Both the position numbers and the translations under genes were made by a program. The notes under the pieces were generated by a model, which saw nothing but the letters and a program-made list of their open reading frames with translations, did no database searches and was not told where the DNA came from. A stretch of DNA of 64,000 bases from Aquimarina sp. TRL1 (GTDB lineage: Bacteria; Bacteroidota; Bacteroidia; Flavobacteriales; Flavobacteriaceae). Below, one piece after another: positions 24,312-33,490 of this stretch (position 1 is its first letter; each line of letters starts with the position of its first letter). The stretch spans positions 3,586,501 through 3,650,500 of the forward strand of contig NZ_CP053590.1 in assembly GCF_013365535.1 (NCBI RefSeq), given 5' to 3'.

Positions 24312-25004
24312 TTAGTCAAACAGTTTATTTACATTCAATTTGTACATTTTTCCTATAGGGATGATGTGTTCACCAATAAAAATTCTGTTTCCTTCAACAC
24401 TTTTGATATGTTTAATAGCAACAGCAAAGGACTTATGTACCTGTAGGAAATGACCTTTTGGTAATGATAAAATCACATCAGAGATTTTTTCTCTCACTGT
24501 GATCTGGTCATGACGAGTAATTACTTTGGTATAATTTCCTGCTGCTTCTATGTATAAAATACTATCAATAGTTACTTGTGTATGTTTTTTACTACTACGA
24601 AGAAAAATACGTTCATTTGTTTTTTCAGTATGATTTTTTGAGTGTTCATTTACCAGGGGGGGAATCATTTTATTTACAGCTTTTAGAAAGCGTTCAAAAC
24701 TGAAAGGTTTTAGCAAATAATCTACTATATTTAGTTCATATCCTTCTAGAGCAAACTCAGAATAGGCAGTAGTTACAATAATTTTGGGAGGAGTTGATAA
24801 GGTTTTTAAAAAATCAAACCCCTTTAGTTTGGGCATATTTAAATCCAGAAAAATTAAATCTACCGTATGCCCGTTTAAATACTGTAGTGCTTCCAGAGCA
24901 CTGTAACAGTTTTTCTGTAATTGCATATTGGGCAACATATCGCAATACTCCATAATAATTTTATGCGCTATATGTTCGTCGTCTATGATGAGGTATCGTA
25001 TCAT
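24312..25004 (-). CDS. LytTR-family response regulator
   Basis: A 230-residue protein. The receiver domain (1-120) has acidic residues IIDDE (8-10), phospho-acceptor Asp54 in IFLDLNMP, and Lys in LLKPFSF. The LytTR DNA-binding domain (about 128-230) has FLRSSKKHTQVTIDSILYIEAAGNYTKVIT and LPKGHFLQVHKSFAVAI. Its start overlaps the upstream kinase gene by 4 bp. LytTR regulators bind pairs of ACGTTNAT-like half sites. Such sites lie in the divergent region (25828..25947) before the ABC genes, which makes the ABC-M1 operon its likely target. Confidence 0.9.
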   Translation of the reverse strand: MIRYLIIDDEHIAHKIIMEYCDMLPNMQLQKNCYSALEALQYLNGHTVDLIFLDLNMPKLKGFDFLKTLSTPPKIIVTTAYSEFALEGYELNIVDYLLKPFSFERFLKAVNKMIPPLVNEHSKNHTEKTNERIFLRSSKKHTQVTIDSILYIEAAGNYTKVITRHDQITVREKISDVILSLPKGHFLQVHKSFAVAIKHIKSVEGNRIFIGEHIIPIGKMYKLNVNKLFD

Positions 25005-25798
25005 ATTACTGCCAAGGAGAGTTTTACTGTATATTTATTTTTGGTTGTGGCAATCGCTAGCATATGTTTATTCGGGTAGACCAGCTCCAATCTTCGTTTT
25101 AGATTTTTTAGTCCGATACCTTGTTCTTGTGTTGCCTCTGAAAGATCAAAATTATTTTCGATATCAAAGATAATCTCTTTCTCATCAGCGGTTAGTTGTA
25201 CATAAATATAGGCATCTTTTTCCAGAGTCTCCAATCCATGTTTATATGCATTTTCTAAAAGGATAATAAACAATAAAGGCATGATTCGGGATTCCTGATT
25301 AATTACTTTATGATGAAACCGGACATCCGTTTTTTTATGATACCGGATTTCCTGAAGGTCGATGTAATTTTCTAGGTATACGATTTCTTCCTCTAGGGTT
25401 ACCCATTCTTTTTGACCTTCGTAAATACTATATCGCATCATATCGGATAGTTTTAATACCATCATCCGTGCTTGAGAATTTTTATCCATTATTCCGTATA
25501 GGTTGTTGAGGGTATTAAAGAAAAAATGTGGATTTACCTGGCTTTTTAAATGAAGTAATTCTGTTTTTTTCTTTTCATGTTTGAGTTTGATAATACTTTT
25601 TATTTGTTTGAATAGCCAACGACAGCTTAAAAAACATAAAAGAATAAAATATAAAAAACTAAATAGAACAAATTGCTCATTATCGCCAAAGGCATCATTA
25701 AAAATAAGGATGAGCAAAGCTGTAAGTATCAGCAATGTTCTGGTGACCCATTTCGGAATCGATTGCCAGATATTCGTAATAGAAAAATTCATCTTCAA
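25001..25798 (-). CDS. LytS-type sensor histidine kinase
   Basis: A 265-residue protein with two membrane helices (about 20-36 and 45-62) and a short periplasmic loop. A His_kinase domain follows with SQVNPHFFFNTLNNL (phospho-acceptor His91), then a GHKL ATPase core with LLENAYKHG and GIGLKNLKRRLEL. The sensing domain is minimal, as in kinases that read membrane state or an adjacent transporter. It is coupled to the LytTR regulator by a 4-bp overlap. It is divergent from the ABC ATPase/permease-M1 operon, an arrangement resembling peptide-sensing systems. Confidence 0.88.
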   Translation of the reverse strand: MKMNFSITNIWQSIPKWVTRTLLILTALLILIFNDAFGDNEQFVLFSFLYFILLCFLSCRWLFKQIKSIIKLKHEKKKTELLHLKSQVNPHFFFNTLNNLYGIMDKNSQARMMVLKLSDMMRYSIYEGQKEWVTLEEEIVYLENYIDLQEIRYHKKTDVRFHHKVINQESRIMPLLFIILLENAYKHGLETLEKDAYIYVQLTADEKEIIFDIENNFDLSEATQEQGIGLKNLKRRLELVYPNKHMLAIATTKNKYTVKLSLAVI

Positions 25799-25827
25799 TA
25801 TTAGCCAATAAAAGAACGCTTAACAAA

Positions 25828-25947
25828 TTAGTTGATGAACATATCATTTTCAGGGATCAACGTCATCAGAAGAATTATCAAGGTTTTTTAAACACGCTGA
25901 AGAGATGTATATCGTCTTAGAAAAGACGTTGATCACAATTAGTTGAG
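25828..25947. promoter_or_regulatory. Candidate LytTR binding region between the two-component and ABC operons
   Basis: A perfect 10-bp inverted repeat, GATCAACGTC at 25855..25864 and GACGTTGATC at 25925..25934. Each arm contains ACGTTGAT, one mismatch from the LytTR half-site consensus. Two further GTTGA sites, TTAGTTGAT (25828..25836) and TTAGTTGAG (25939..25947), flank it. It lies in the 192-bp divergent gap, so both operons could be controlled. Confidence 0.5.
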
Positions 25948-25990
25948 GAGGGGAGATGTATGGGGTAAGTTCGACAAAAAATCAATTAAT

Positions 25991-26860
25991 ATGAGTGAAC
26001 TTATTATTTCTAAACTATCTAAAACATATCCAAATGGAATTAAGGCTTTGCAGGATATTTCATTAGAAATTCCCAAAGGGATGTTTGGACTCTTGGGACC
26101 TAATGGTGCGGGAAAATCTACTTTGATGCGAACTATTGCAACGCTTCAGGAGGCTGATCAAGGTACTATTACTCTGGGAGGAATAGATGTTCTCAGGCAA
26201 AAAAATGAGATCAGAAAAATTCTAGGCTATTTACCCCAGCAATTCGGGTTGTATCCTAGAATAAGTGCCGAAACATTATTAAATCATTTGGCAGTGCTGA
26301 AGGGAATTACAAATAGAAGTGCACGAAAAGAGATGGTAGATGCTCTTCTGAATAAAACCAATCTTTATGAGGTAAGAAAACAAAACCTCAGTGGCTATTC
26401 TGGCGGAATGAAGCAACGTTTCGGAATTGCACAAGCATTATTGAATAACCCTCAATTGTTGATTGTAGATGAACCCACTGCCGGATTGGATCCTGTCGAA
26501 AGAAATCGTTTCTATAATCTATTGAGTGAAGTAGGAGAAGATACTGTTGTGATTCTTTCTACTCATATTGTTGATGATGTAAAAGAATTGTGCAATCAGA
26601 TGGCAATTATTAACCAGGGTCAGGTTTTACTAAAAGGGAATCCCATAGCGATTATCAAAGAGTTAGAGGGGATGGTTTATCAGAAATCGATAGAAAAGCA
26701 AGAACTGGTACAGTATAGGCAAGAATATCAGGTACTAAGTGAGCGGTTGTTTTTAGGAAAACCAATTATTCATATCGTTAGTAATCAACACCCTAATAAT
26801 GGCTTTACGGCTGTAGAAGCGGCTTTAGAAGATGTGTATTTCTCTAAAATTAATTATTAA
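25991..26860 (+). CDS. ABC transporter ATP-binding protein
   Basis: A 289-residue protein with Walker A GPNGAGKST (36-44), a Q-loop in YLPQQFG, signature LSGYSGGMKQR, Walker B LLIVDEPTAGLD and switch His in LSTHIV. The C-terminal 80 residues match the tail of gliding/drug-export type ATPases. The ATG at 25991 is chosen because the earlier in-frame ATG (25943) adds a low-complexity stretch. Ten bp separate it from the permease-M1 gene. It closely resembles the ATPase at 54020..54883, including the shared region LLGPNGAGKS(T/S)LM and the C-terminal ALEDVYF/TLEHVYF ending. Confidence 0.9.
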   Translation: MSELIISKLSKTYPNGIKALQDISLEIPKGMFGLLGPNGAGKSTLMRTIATLQEADQGTITLGGIDVLRQKNEIRKILGYLPQQFGLYPRISAETLLNHLAVLKGITNRSARKEMVDALLNKTNLYEVRKQNLSGYSGGMKQRFGIAQALLNNPQLLIVDEPTAGLDPVERNRFYNLLSEVGEDTVVILSTHIVDDVKELCNQMAIINQGQVLLKGNPIAIIKELEGMVYQKSIEKQELVQYRQEYQVLSERLFLGKPIIHIVSNQHPNNGFTAVEAALEDVYFSKINY

Positions 26861-26870
26861 ACGATTGGCT

Positions 26871-29800
26871 ATGTTATACGAAATATTCAAATTCGAAATA
26901 AAATACCGAATAAAAAGAGCAGATACGTATATCTTTTTTGCGTTTGTTTTTCTCTTATCACTTGTTGGGGTTGATTTTGTTTTTCAAGGAGTAGAACTAG
27001 GAGGAGTTAAGAAAAATGCCCCATTGGTTATAGCCAAAACGATGGGGGCAATCACAGGACTTTTAATGATTGTTACTTCTATGATTACAGGGGTTTCTGT
27101 CATTAGGGATTATCAATATAATACAGAAGCGATACTATACACCAATCCCATTACAAAGCGCGATTATCTGTTGGGAAGATTTTTAGGTTCCCTTGCTGTA
27201 TTATTATTTATATTTAGTGGAATGCCTTTTGGAATGGCACTGGGGGAATATGCACCCTGGCATCGCGAAGAAGACTTGTTGCCATTCCAGTTTATTTCGT
27301 ATTGGCAATCTTATGTAGTAGTAGCGCTACCAATGATATGTTTTGGAGCGTCTTTATTTTTTATTAGTGGAGCTTTGAGCAAAAAATTATTGGTGGTGTA
27401 TACTCAGGGAGTTGTTTTTTTTGTCTTGTTTATGCTTACAAAAGCGATTACTAATGAAGATCTGCAAGCGATCTTAGACCCTTTTTCCTTAACAACGTTA
27501 ACAAAAATAACAGCATTCTGGAGTGTTTCAGAACGAAATACCACATTGATTCCACTTACAGGAGTGATGTTATACAATAAATTGCTGTGGGGATGTCTGG
27601 GAGTTGTCATTTTTGTAGTAGGATATCGTGTCTTCAATTATAATCTAGTAAAAGAAAGAAGAAGTAGCAAAAAGAAAAAAGAGGTAGATATCAAACAAGT
27701 GCATAAAGATTTCTCCAGTACGATCATTCCGCAAGTTGAAATTGAGCAAGGAGGAAAGAGCCTATGGATACAGTTGCTGGAGAGTACCTGGTTTTATAGC
27801 AGGTCCATTCTAAAAGAAACGTCATTTTGGACCATTGTTATTTGCGGAATGGTCATCATTTTGATTAATTCCATTAGCCTGGGAACCGTATATGAAGTAG
27901 ATAGCTACCCGGCAACCTATTTTATTGTAGAAGAATTACTGGAGATGTCGATCTACTTTTTTGTAATTATGCTGGTATTTTATTCGGGAGAATTGATTTG
28001 GAAAGAGCGGAGCAACAAGATCAATCTGATATGTGATGCGACACCTGTAGCGAATATTGTCTTATTAGCAGGAAAATACCTCGCTCTTTTATCTCTTTAT
28101 ACGATTATTATATGGTCTCTTATTATTTCGGGAATTATTTTTCAGGTTTCCAGAGGGTATTTTCATTTTCAATTAGAAGTTTACTTCTATGGTTTTTTTA
28201 TTGAGGTTTTTCCTTTTTTAGCACTTTATACATGTATGGCTTTTTTCTTTCAGGTATTGATCAATAAAAAATTTGTTGCAATTGTTGCCGTATTGCTCTT
28301 TTTTATTTTAAATATCTCTTCTACATATTTCGGGTTTACACATGATCTATACAAATTTGGAGGAAGCCCTTTACCTTCTTATTCGGATATGAACGGTTAT
28401 GGGCATTTTTTGACCCCATATCTGTGGATAAAAGCATATTGGTTAGTATTCGGGTTGCTGCTACTTATTATAACTTCTGTTATATTGGTAAGGGGAGGAG
28501 AAAGCAGTTTGCGAAAACGAATAAAAGTAGGGAAAGCACAAATCACGAAACCTCTTTTGCAGTTTTTTGTAGGGAGTACTTTTGTTTTTATATGTCTAGG
28601 AGGGTATATATATTATAATACTAATATGCTAAATGAATACTGGACAGATGATGAAGAGCAGGCATTTAGAGTAGGGTATGAAAGGACGCTCAAAACGTTT
28701 GAATATATAGAACAACCTACTATCGTTGATGTACATTTAGAAGTCGAGCTATTCCCGGAAACGAGACGTTATTCTATCGAAGGGCAATACATGTTGGTAA
28801 ATGCGAATGATACGCCAATCAAAAGCATTCATGTTCAGAAATTAATTGCAGCAAATGTCGCAGTTGATAACATTGTAATTGATGGAACGCGCCATGTATC
28901 TAGTACATATGAAGCGTATGGGTACTATATCTATGAATTGACAAGACCGATGCAGCCGAATGATACGGTTTGTATGACTTTTACACAAACGTATCTCCCC
29001 AGAGGTTTTAAGGCAGAAGAAGCTAATACCAGTGTGGTTCATAATGGAATCTTTTTTAGAAATACTCATATCCCAACCTTAGGTTACAATAGAAAATATG
29101 AAATACAGGATAATGATATTCGAAAAGAACTGGGATTATATCCGATTCGTAGCAAAGCGAAAAGGGATCATATATACGAGTTGAAAAATGCCAGAACGGG
29201 AGGAGATTCTAAGGGGATGCATTTAGAAGTCATTGTAGGAACATCTGCTGATCAGATTGCAATTGCTCCGGGAGATTTGCTCCGGGAGTGGAAAAAAGGA
29301 AATAGAAACTATTATCAGTATAAGACAGCGGAGCGAATTATTAATTTTTATAGTTTGCTTTCTGCCAGGTATGAAGTCGTTAGGGATGTATGGATGTCAG
29401 ATGATACAGAAGTGGATTTGGAAATCTATTATCATCAGGCACATGCATACAATTTAGACAGGATGATGCTCTCCATGAAAAAATCATTAGATTACTTTAG
29501 TACTCATTTTAGCCCGTATCAATACAATCATTTACGTATTATGGAGTTTCCGCGTTATGAAAAATTTGCGCAGTCATTCCCCGGAACTATTCCGTTTTCA
29601 GAAGCGATTGGTTTCATGTTGGATATAGATGATACAAAAGACGTAGATATGGTATTTTATATTACAGCTCATGAGATTGCCCATCAATGGTGGGGGATGC
29701 AGGTAGAGGCAGCCAATGTTCAGGGAAAAAATATGATTTTGGAAACCCTGGCTCAGTATTCGGCATTAATGGTATTAAAAGAACAATACCCTAAAGAAAA

Positions 29801-30158
29801 AGTACAGCAGTTTTTATCTCAGCAATTAGAACAATATCACAAAGGACAATTAAAAGAGAAAGAGAAGGAGCTGCCCTTGAGTTTAGTAGAAAATCAGGAG
29901 TATCTCTATTATAATAAAGGAGCTATAGCGATGTATATATTACAGGAAAAAATAGGAGAAGCTCATGTAAACCTGGCATTGCGAAACTTTATTCAAGACT
30001 GGCGTAGCCATACCGGGAATATCAAGCAGTGTAGTTCTCAGTATGCCACTACTTATGAATTACTGGAGTATCTTAGAGAAGCAACACCAATTTCACTATC
30101 TTATCTTGTTTATGAATTGTTTGAAACGACAAATGCACTTACTATAGATGTTAATTAG
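26871..30158 (+). CDS. ABC permease fused to M1-family aminopeptidase domain
   Basis: A 1095-residue protein. The first 570 residues or so contain about twelve membrane helices of an ABC-2-like permease. The C-terminal 500 residues face outward and form an M1 metallopeptidase: HEIAH (934-938) and Glu958, with WWGM after the zinc helix and YYNKGAIAMYIL later. The spacing from the second His to the Glu ligand is 19 residues, one more than in classical M1 enzymes. No GAMEN box is obvious, so substrate handling may differ. It is coupled to the ATPase upstream; both are probably one complex that exports and trims, or senses, peptides. Confidence 0.88.
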   Translation: MLYEIFKFEIKYRIKRADTYIFFAFVFLLSLVGVDFVFQGVELGGVKKNAPLVIAKTMGAITGLLMIVTSMITGVSVIRDYQYNTEAILYTNPITKRDYLLGRFLGSLAVLLFIFSGMPFGMALGEYAPWHREEDLLPFQFISYWQSYVVVALPMICFGASLFFISGALSKKLLVVYTQGVVFFVLFMLTKAITNEDLQAILDPFSLTTLTKITAFWSVSERNTTLIPLTGVMLYNKLLWGCLGVVIFVVGYRVFNYNLVKERRSSKKKKEVDIKQVHKDFSSTIIPQVEIEQGGKSLWIQLLESTWFYSRSILKETSFWTIVICGMVIILINSISLGTVYEVDSYPATYFIVEELLEMSIYFFVIMLVFYSGELIWKERSNKINLICDATPVANIVLLAGKYLALLSLYTIIIWSLIISGIIFQVSRGYFHFQLEVYFYGFFIEVFPFLALYTCMAFFFQVLINKKFVAIVAVLLFFILNISSTYFGFTHDLYKFGGSPLPSYSDMNGYGHFLTPYLWIKAYWLVFGLLLLIITSVILVRGGESSLRKRIKVGKAQITKPLLQFFVGSTFVFICLGGYIYYNTNMLNEYWTDDEEQAFRVGYERTLKTFEYIEQPTIVDVHLEVELFPETRRYSIEGQYMLVNANDTPIKSIHVQKLIAANVAVDNIVIDGTRHVSSTYEAYGYYIYELTRPMQPNDTVCMTFTQTYLPRGFKAEEANTSVVHNGIFFRNTHIPTLGYNRKYEIQDNDIRKELGLYPIRSKAKRDHIYELKNARTGGDSKGMHLEVIVGTSADQIAIAPGDLLREWKKGNRNYYQYKTAERIINFYSLLSARYEVVRDVWMSDDTEVDLEIYYHQAHAYNLDRMMLSMKKSLDYFSTHFSPYQYNHLRIMEFPRYEKFAQSFPGTIPFSEAIGFMLDIDDTKDVDMVFYITAHEIAHQWWGMQVEAANVQGKNMILETLAQYSALMVLKEQYPKEKVQQFLSQQLEQYHKGQLKEKEKELPLSLVENQEYLYYNKGAIAMYILQEKIGEAHVNLALRNFIQDWRSHTGNIKQCSSQYATTYELLEYLREATPISLSYLVYELFETTNALTIDVN

Positions 30159-30183
30159 ATATCTTATATATTGAGGTATAAGC

Positions 30184-31206
30184 TTATACGTTGGTTCCTG
30201 TTTTGCTGATCATTGATGTATCATCCAATACGAACATACCATAGAATAACCAGGGAAGGAATGTCATTCCATAAGCATATGCCTTCTTTTTTTGATGTTG
30301 TTTGCACAATTCGACATTGATAAAGAATCTGGGAATCATTCTGATAAATGGAATGAGTAATACAATAATCCACCAGCTAGGTTTTTTGGTAATATCTAGA
30401 AAGACGAGGTCTTTTAAAATTGGAATTAAGGAATACACTCCTTTTTTGTTATAGTGCTCAAATAAAACGTACGAGCTATAATAAAAGATAACCAACATCG
30501 ATAACATACACTGTGAGCCTAGGAAAGCGTATACAAAGAAATCAAAATGTAGTCCATAGAAAATACTTTCGAACAGATACCAGATGCTATCGATAGGTGA
30601 TAAGAATACATCATCTATAATATTAAATGAAGGATGTCCTAACATGCTGAAATCCATAAGGCTTGCCAAACCCCTGGTTTCCTGTGATGGACTAGCTGGA
30701 TGTATGATGTTGTTCAGGTAATGAAAAAGCAAGTCATTACCATATTTCAATACATAGTTTATAACTATAAAGGATAACAGGGAGATTAAAAAAGCCTTGA
30801 AAGGCTGTTTGGTTTCCCTGATTTTGCGAATTAGCATAACCAAACAACCTATAAAGATAATTGCAGAGGTAAAGGGATTAAATAATAGTTGAAAGTATCC
30901 CGCATCTCCAGCGTTTTGGATATTAAAGAGGAGGTAACAACATTTTTGTAAAAATGAGGTGAGTATAATAAAAATCAAACTGTATTTCAGAATGATATTC
31001 AAGTTGATCTGTAAAGCGGCTTCAATTTTTTTGCTTTTCGAAAGCAAAAAAATCAAGAAGATAATCGCTATAATCTCCAGTATGATGAAATCGACATATT
31101 GAGCATTTTCCAGTATGTAGATAAAAACCCAATTGTATATTTTTTTTATCAACGCTATGATTGTAATAAAAATAAGGCTGTATCTCAGTATGTTCGTACC
31201 ATTCAT
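30184..31206 (-). CDS. Multi-pass membrane protein with DUF5684-like C-terminus
   Basis: A 340-residue protein with about eight membrane helices. The last 90 residues (YSLIPILKDLVFLDITKKPSWWIIVLLIPFI, ending FLPWLFYGMF) have the Trp-rich PSWW pattern of DUF5684 membrane proteins. Function is unknown. It converges on the permease-M1 gene with only 25 bp between stops. The 157-bp region upstream has no clear promoter motif. It could be a transcript of its own at the start of the long minus-strand run. Confidence 0.65.
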   Translation of the reverse strand: MNGTNILRYSLIFITIIALIKKIYNWVFIYILENAQYVDFIILEIIAIIFLIFLLSKSKKIEAALQINLNIILKYSLIFIILTSFLQKCCYLLFNIQNAGDAGYFQLLFNPFTSAIIFIGCLVMLIRKIRETKQPFKAFLISLLSFIVINYVLKYGNDLLFHYLNNIIHPASPSQETRGLASLMDFSMLGHPSFNIIDDVFLSPIDSIWYLFESIFYGLHFDFFVYAFLGSQCMLSMLVIFYYSSYVLFEHYNKKGVYSLIPILKDLVFLDITKKPSWWIIVLLIPFIRMIPRFFINVELCKQHQKKKAYAYGMTFLPWLFYGMFVLDDTSMISKTGTNV

Positions 31207-31362
31207 TGTTTTTGTTTTTTTATAACTTTTAAGAGTATGTTCCTTTTTCGTTTATGAATAGGATCTTAAGTTATTAGGAGCCAGTATGGTTGTACAAGAT
31301 ACTTTAATTACCAGAAAAAAGAGCGATTTTTCTTTCAAAATAGGAAAATCCAAAGCATTTTC

Positions 31363-32667
31363 TTATTCGGCTAATCTGTCAATAATCATGGATGAGAAAT
31401 AATTGACTCCTGTTCTAATACAATTGAGATCAACGGAGAAACTAGGAATGTGTGGCATTGAGATGATTCCTTTGGCAAAATTAGAACCTCCTAAATAGAA
31501 ATATACGCCAGGGACATGTTGCTGGAAATAAGCAAAGTCATCACCCCGATAATCTGGCATTTCTCCATATAAACGAATTATATTTTCAGCTCCATACCGT
31601 TGAGCGATACTAGCTAGAGATTTTTGTGTAAGTAGCGTATCATTATTGACAGTAGCCCTTTCATAAGAAAAAGATACATCTATTAGATGTTTGGCAAATT
31701 TAGAAATACGGATTTTTGATGTAACTTCCTGTATAGCATTTGTTAATAAGGTTGCATCACTAGCACCGATATAGGCTTCTATAGAGATTACTTTATCAGT
31801 CTTGGTTACTTCAAAGCTTTTTGGATTAACAAAGCGATAGTTTGTGAATATCGTATTAGGGTTAGCAAGACCAATAGTAGGGTCAGATATGCTTTTCGGA
31901 TTCCAGAATTTATCGTCAGGAGCTACATTTTGGAGGGTGGAAATAATTTTTTTACTGAAAGCGATAATGGCATCGTTTTCTTCCGAATTCCGAAAAGAAA
32001 CTTTGATGGTTTTATAATCTGCAAATAACCATTCAGGTTTGGTTGCGATCATTGTTGTTTCCATAGGAGCTAAATGAGCACCGTAGATTTCATCCGGGCT
32101 AATTAGTTCGAAAAGCCCATCATCAATCATAGCTTTAGCTCCCTTATAAGTTTCTTCTGCAGGTTGAAAAATAAAGGAGATAGTCCCTGTTAATTGGGAT
32201 TTAATACTGGTTAGTACGTTTGCAATACCTAATGCAACCGTTGTATTCACATCATGTCCGCAAACATGGCTGGCTTTTTTATTAGTTGATGGATGTCCTG
32301 TTTTCTCATGGATATGTGCTGGGAGGGCATCTATATCCGCTCTCCATGAAATGTGTTTTCCTTTTTTACCAGTTGATAGTATTCCAACGACTCCATGACC
32401 TCCGATATCAGTTTTAACTTCAAGCCCTAGTGATTGTAAATGTTCCGCGATTTTTTGAGAAGTTCTCTTTTCGTTTCCGGAAGGTTCAGGATGTGTGTAA
32501 AAATCATTTCGGATATTGACTAGTTGCTCAAAAATTTCATCTGTTTTTTCTTGTATCTGATTATGGATAGATGAGGGAGTAGCTATATGTTGACCAAATG
32601 AGAGAACCCCCAAAAACAAGAATTGAATTGTTACAACGAAGTTGCGTAAGGTTTTACTTAATATCAT
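31363..32667 (-). CDS. M20-family amidohydrolase, secreted
   Basis: A 434-residue protein with a Sec signal peptide (VTIQFLFLGVLSFGQ, cut near residue 25) and an M20D amidohydrolase fold. Metal ligands and catalytic residues are visible in SHVCGHDVN (Cys-Gly-His), PAEETYKGA (catalytic Glu), YGAHLAP, and the C-terminal MPHIPSFSVD. Relatives hydrolyse N-acyl amino acids, indole-acetyl amino acids or hippurate. The usual HACGHDxH is HVCGHDVN here; the final His is absent but is not a known ligand. It is preceded by a Crp-type regulator gene on the same strand, 73 bp away, a plausible controller. Confidence 0.87.
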   Translation of the reverse strand: MILSKTLRNFVVTIQFLFLGVLSFGQHIATPSSIHNQIQEKTDEIFEQLVNIRNDFYTHPEPSGNEKRTSQKIAEHLQSLGLEVKTDIGGHGVVGILSTGKKGKHISWRADIDALPAHIHEKTGHPSTNKKASHVCGHDVNTTVALGIANVLTSIKSQLTGTISFIFQPAEETYKGAKAMIDDGLFELISPDEIYGAHLAPMETTMIATKPEWLFADYKTIKVSFRNSEENDAIIAFSKKIISTLQNVAPDDKFWNPKSISDPTIGLANPNTIFTNYRFVNPKSFEVTKTDKVISIEAYIGASDATLLTNAIQEVTSKIRISKFAKHLIDVSFSYERATVNNDTLLTQKSLASIAQRYGAENIIRLYGEMPDYRGDDFAYFQQHVPGVYFYLGGSNFAKGIISMPHIPSFSVDLNCIRTGVNYFSSMIIDRLAE

Positions 32668-32740
32668 TTTTACTTTTTTTGATTACTAAAGCAAAGATGT
32701 GAAATACAGAAAGTTACTACCTGACACATTTGTGACAAAA

Positions 32741-33331
32741 TTATCTTTTTGAAATTTTGCTCCTGATTCTACTCAATGATTGTCTCTCTATCCCGAGATG
32801 AGATGCTAAGTGTGATAGGCTAATTCGGTTGATAATATCTTGATTCTGTGCAATAAAATCTAAGTAGCGTTCTTCGGCGTTTTTGAATAAAAAGCTTTCG
32901 ACCCTGTCCGTTTGTACGGTCAATACATATTCAGCGATGAGCCTGCCGTACATTTCACTTCTTTTGAATTTGCGATACCCTTCCTGAATTTTTTCATAAG
33001 GTAGTTTTATGATAATGGAAGGCTCCAGGCATTCGATATAATACTTAGAAGGTTGCTGTCTTATAAAAGCAGGATAGTCTGTTGCGTATTTGTTTTCATT
33101 GACAAAACCTGTTGTTATTTTATTACCTTTTTCGTTGATATAATATCTTCTCAAGAGCCCTTTACATACAAAACCAATTTCTTTTTGAACTTCTCCACAT
33201 TTAAACAAAAAAGCTTTTTTTGCATAGGTTTCTACCGTTAAATATGAACGCATGAAAGCCAATTCTTCCGAATTTAAATCTGGAAATGATTGGAGAAATG
33301 AAACTATATACTGGTCGAACTCTTCTTGCAT
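32741..33331 (-). CDS. Crp/Fnr-family transcriptional regulator
   Basis: A 196-residue protein with a cNMP-binding-type N-terminus (KKAFLFKCGEVQKEIGFVCKGLLRRYY) and a C-terminal winged helix ending ISLSHLASHLGIERQSLSRIRSKI. It belongs to the same Bacteroidota subfamily as the regulator at 949..1524, and the recognition helices are very alike. It lies just upstream of the M20 amidohydrolase. A TATATTTG box on the minus strand at 33390..33397 gives a possible start of transcription about 50 nt before the ATG. Confidence 0.85.
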   Translation of the reverse strand: MQEEFDQYIVSFLQSFPDLNSEELAFMRSYLTVETYAKKAFLFKCGEVQKEIGFVCKGLLRRYYINEKGNKITTGFVNENKYATDYPAFIRQQPSKYYIECLEPSIIIKLPYEKIQEGYRKFKRSEMYGRLIAEYVLTVQTDRVESFLFKNAEERYLDFIAQNQDIINRISLSHLASHLGIERQSLSRIRSKISKR

Positions 33332-33389
33332 GTAGTTTGTGTTAGTTGTTTTATATATAGTTGTTTATAGTCTGTTGTGAGCGCGTATG

Positions 33390-33397
33390 CAAATATA
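33390..33397 (-). promoter_or_regulatory. Candidate -7 box of the Crp-type regulator gene
   Basis: The minus strand reads TATATTTG, matching TAnnTTTG. No good TTG lies at the ideal distance, only a T-rich stretch, so support is partial. The site is about 60 bp before the ATG at 33331. Confidence 0.35.
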
Positions 33398-33490
33398 AAT
33401 GAAACTAAAAACTTTACAGAAGCTTTAGAAGAGTCTTAAAGCGAATTTCAGTTTCTTTTCTCCTTTATATTGACCATGTAAAATACAATG

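Noticed and set aside
26871..30158. Reading the long permease-M1 gene as two fused genes by a frameshift error
   Set aside because: A second copy with the same fusion exists at 50847..54023, so the fusion is real.
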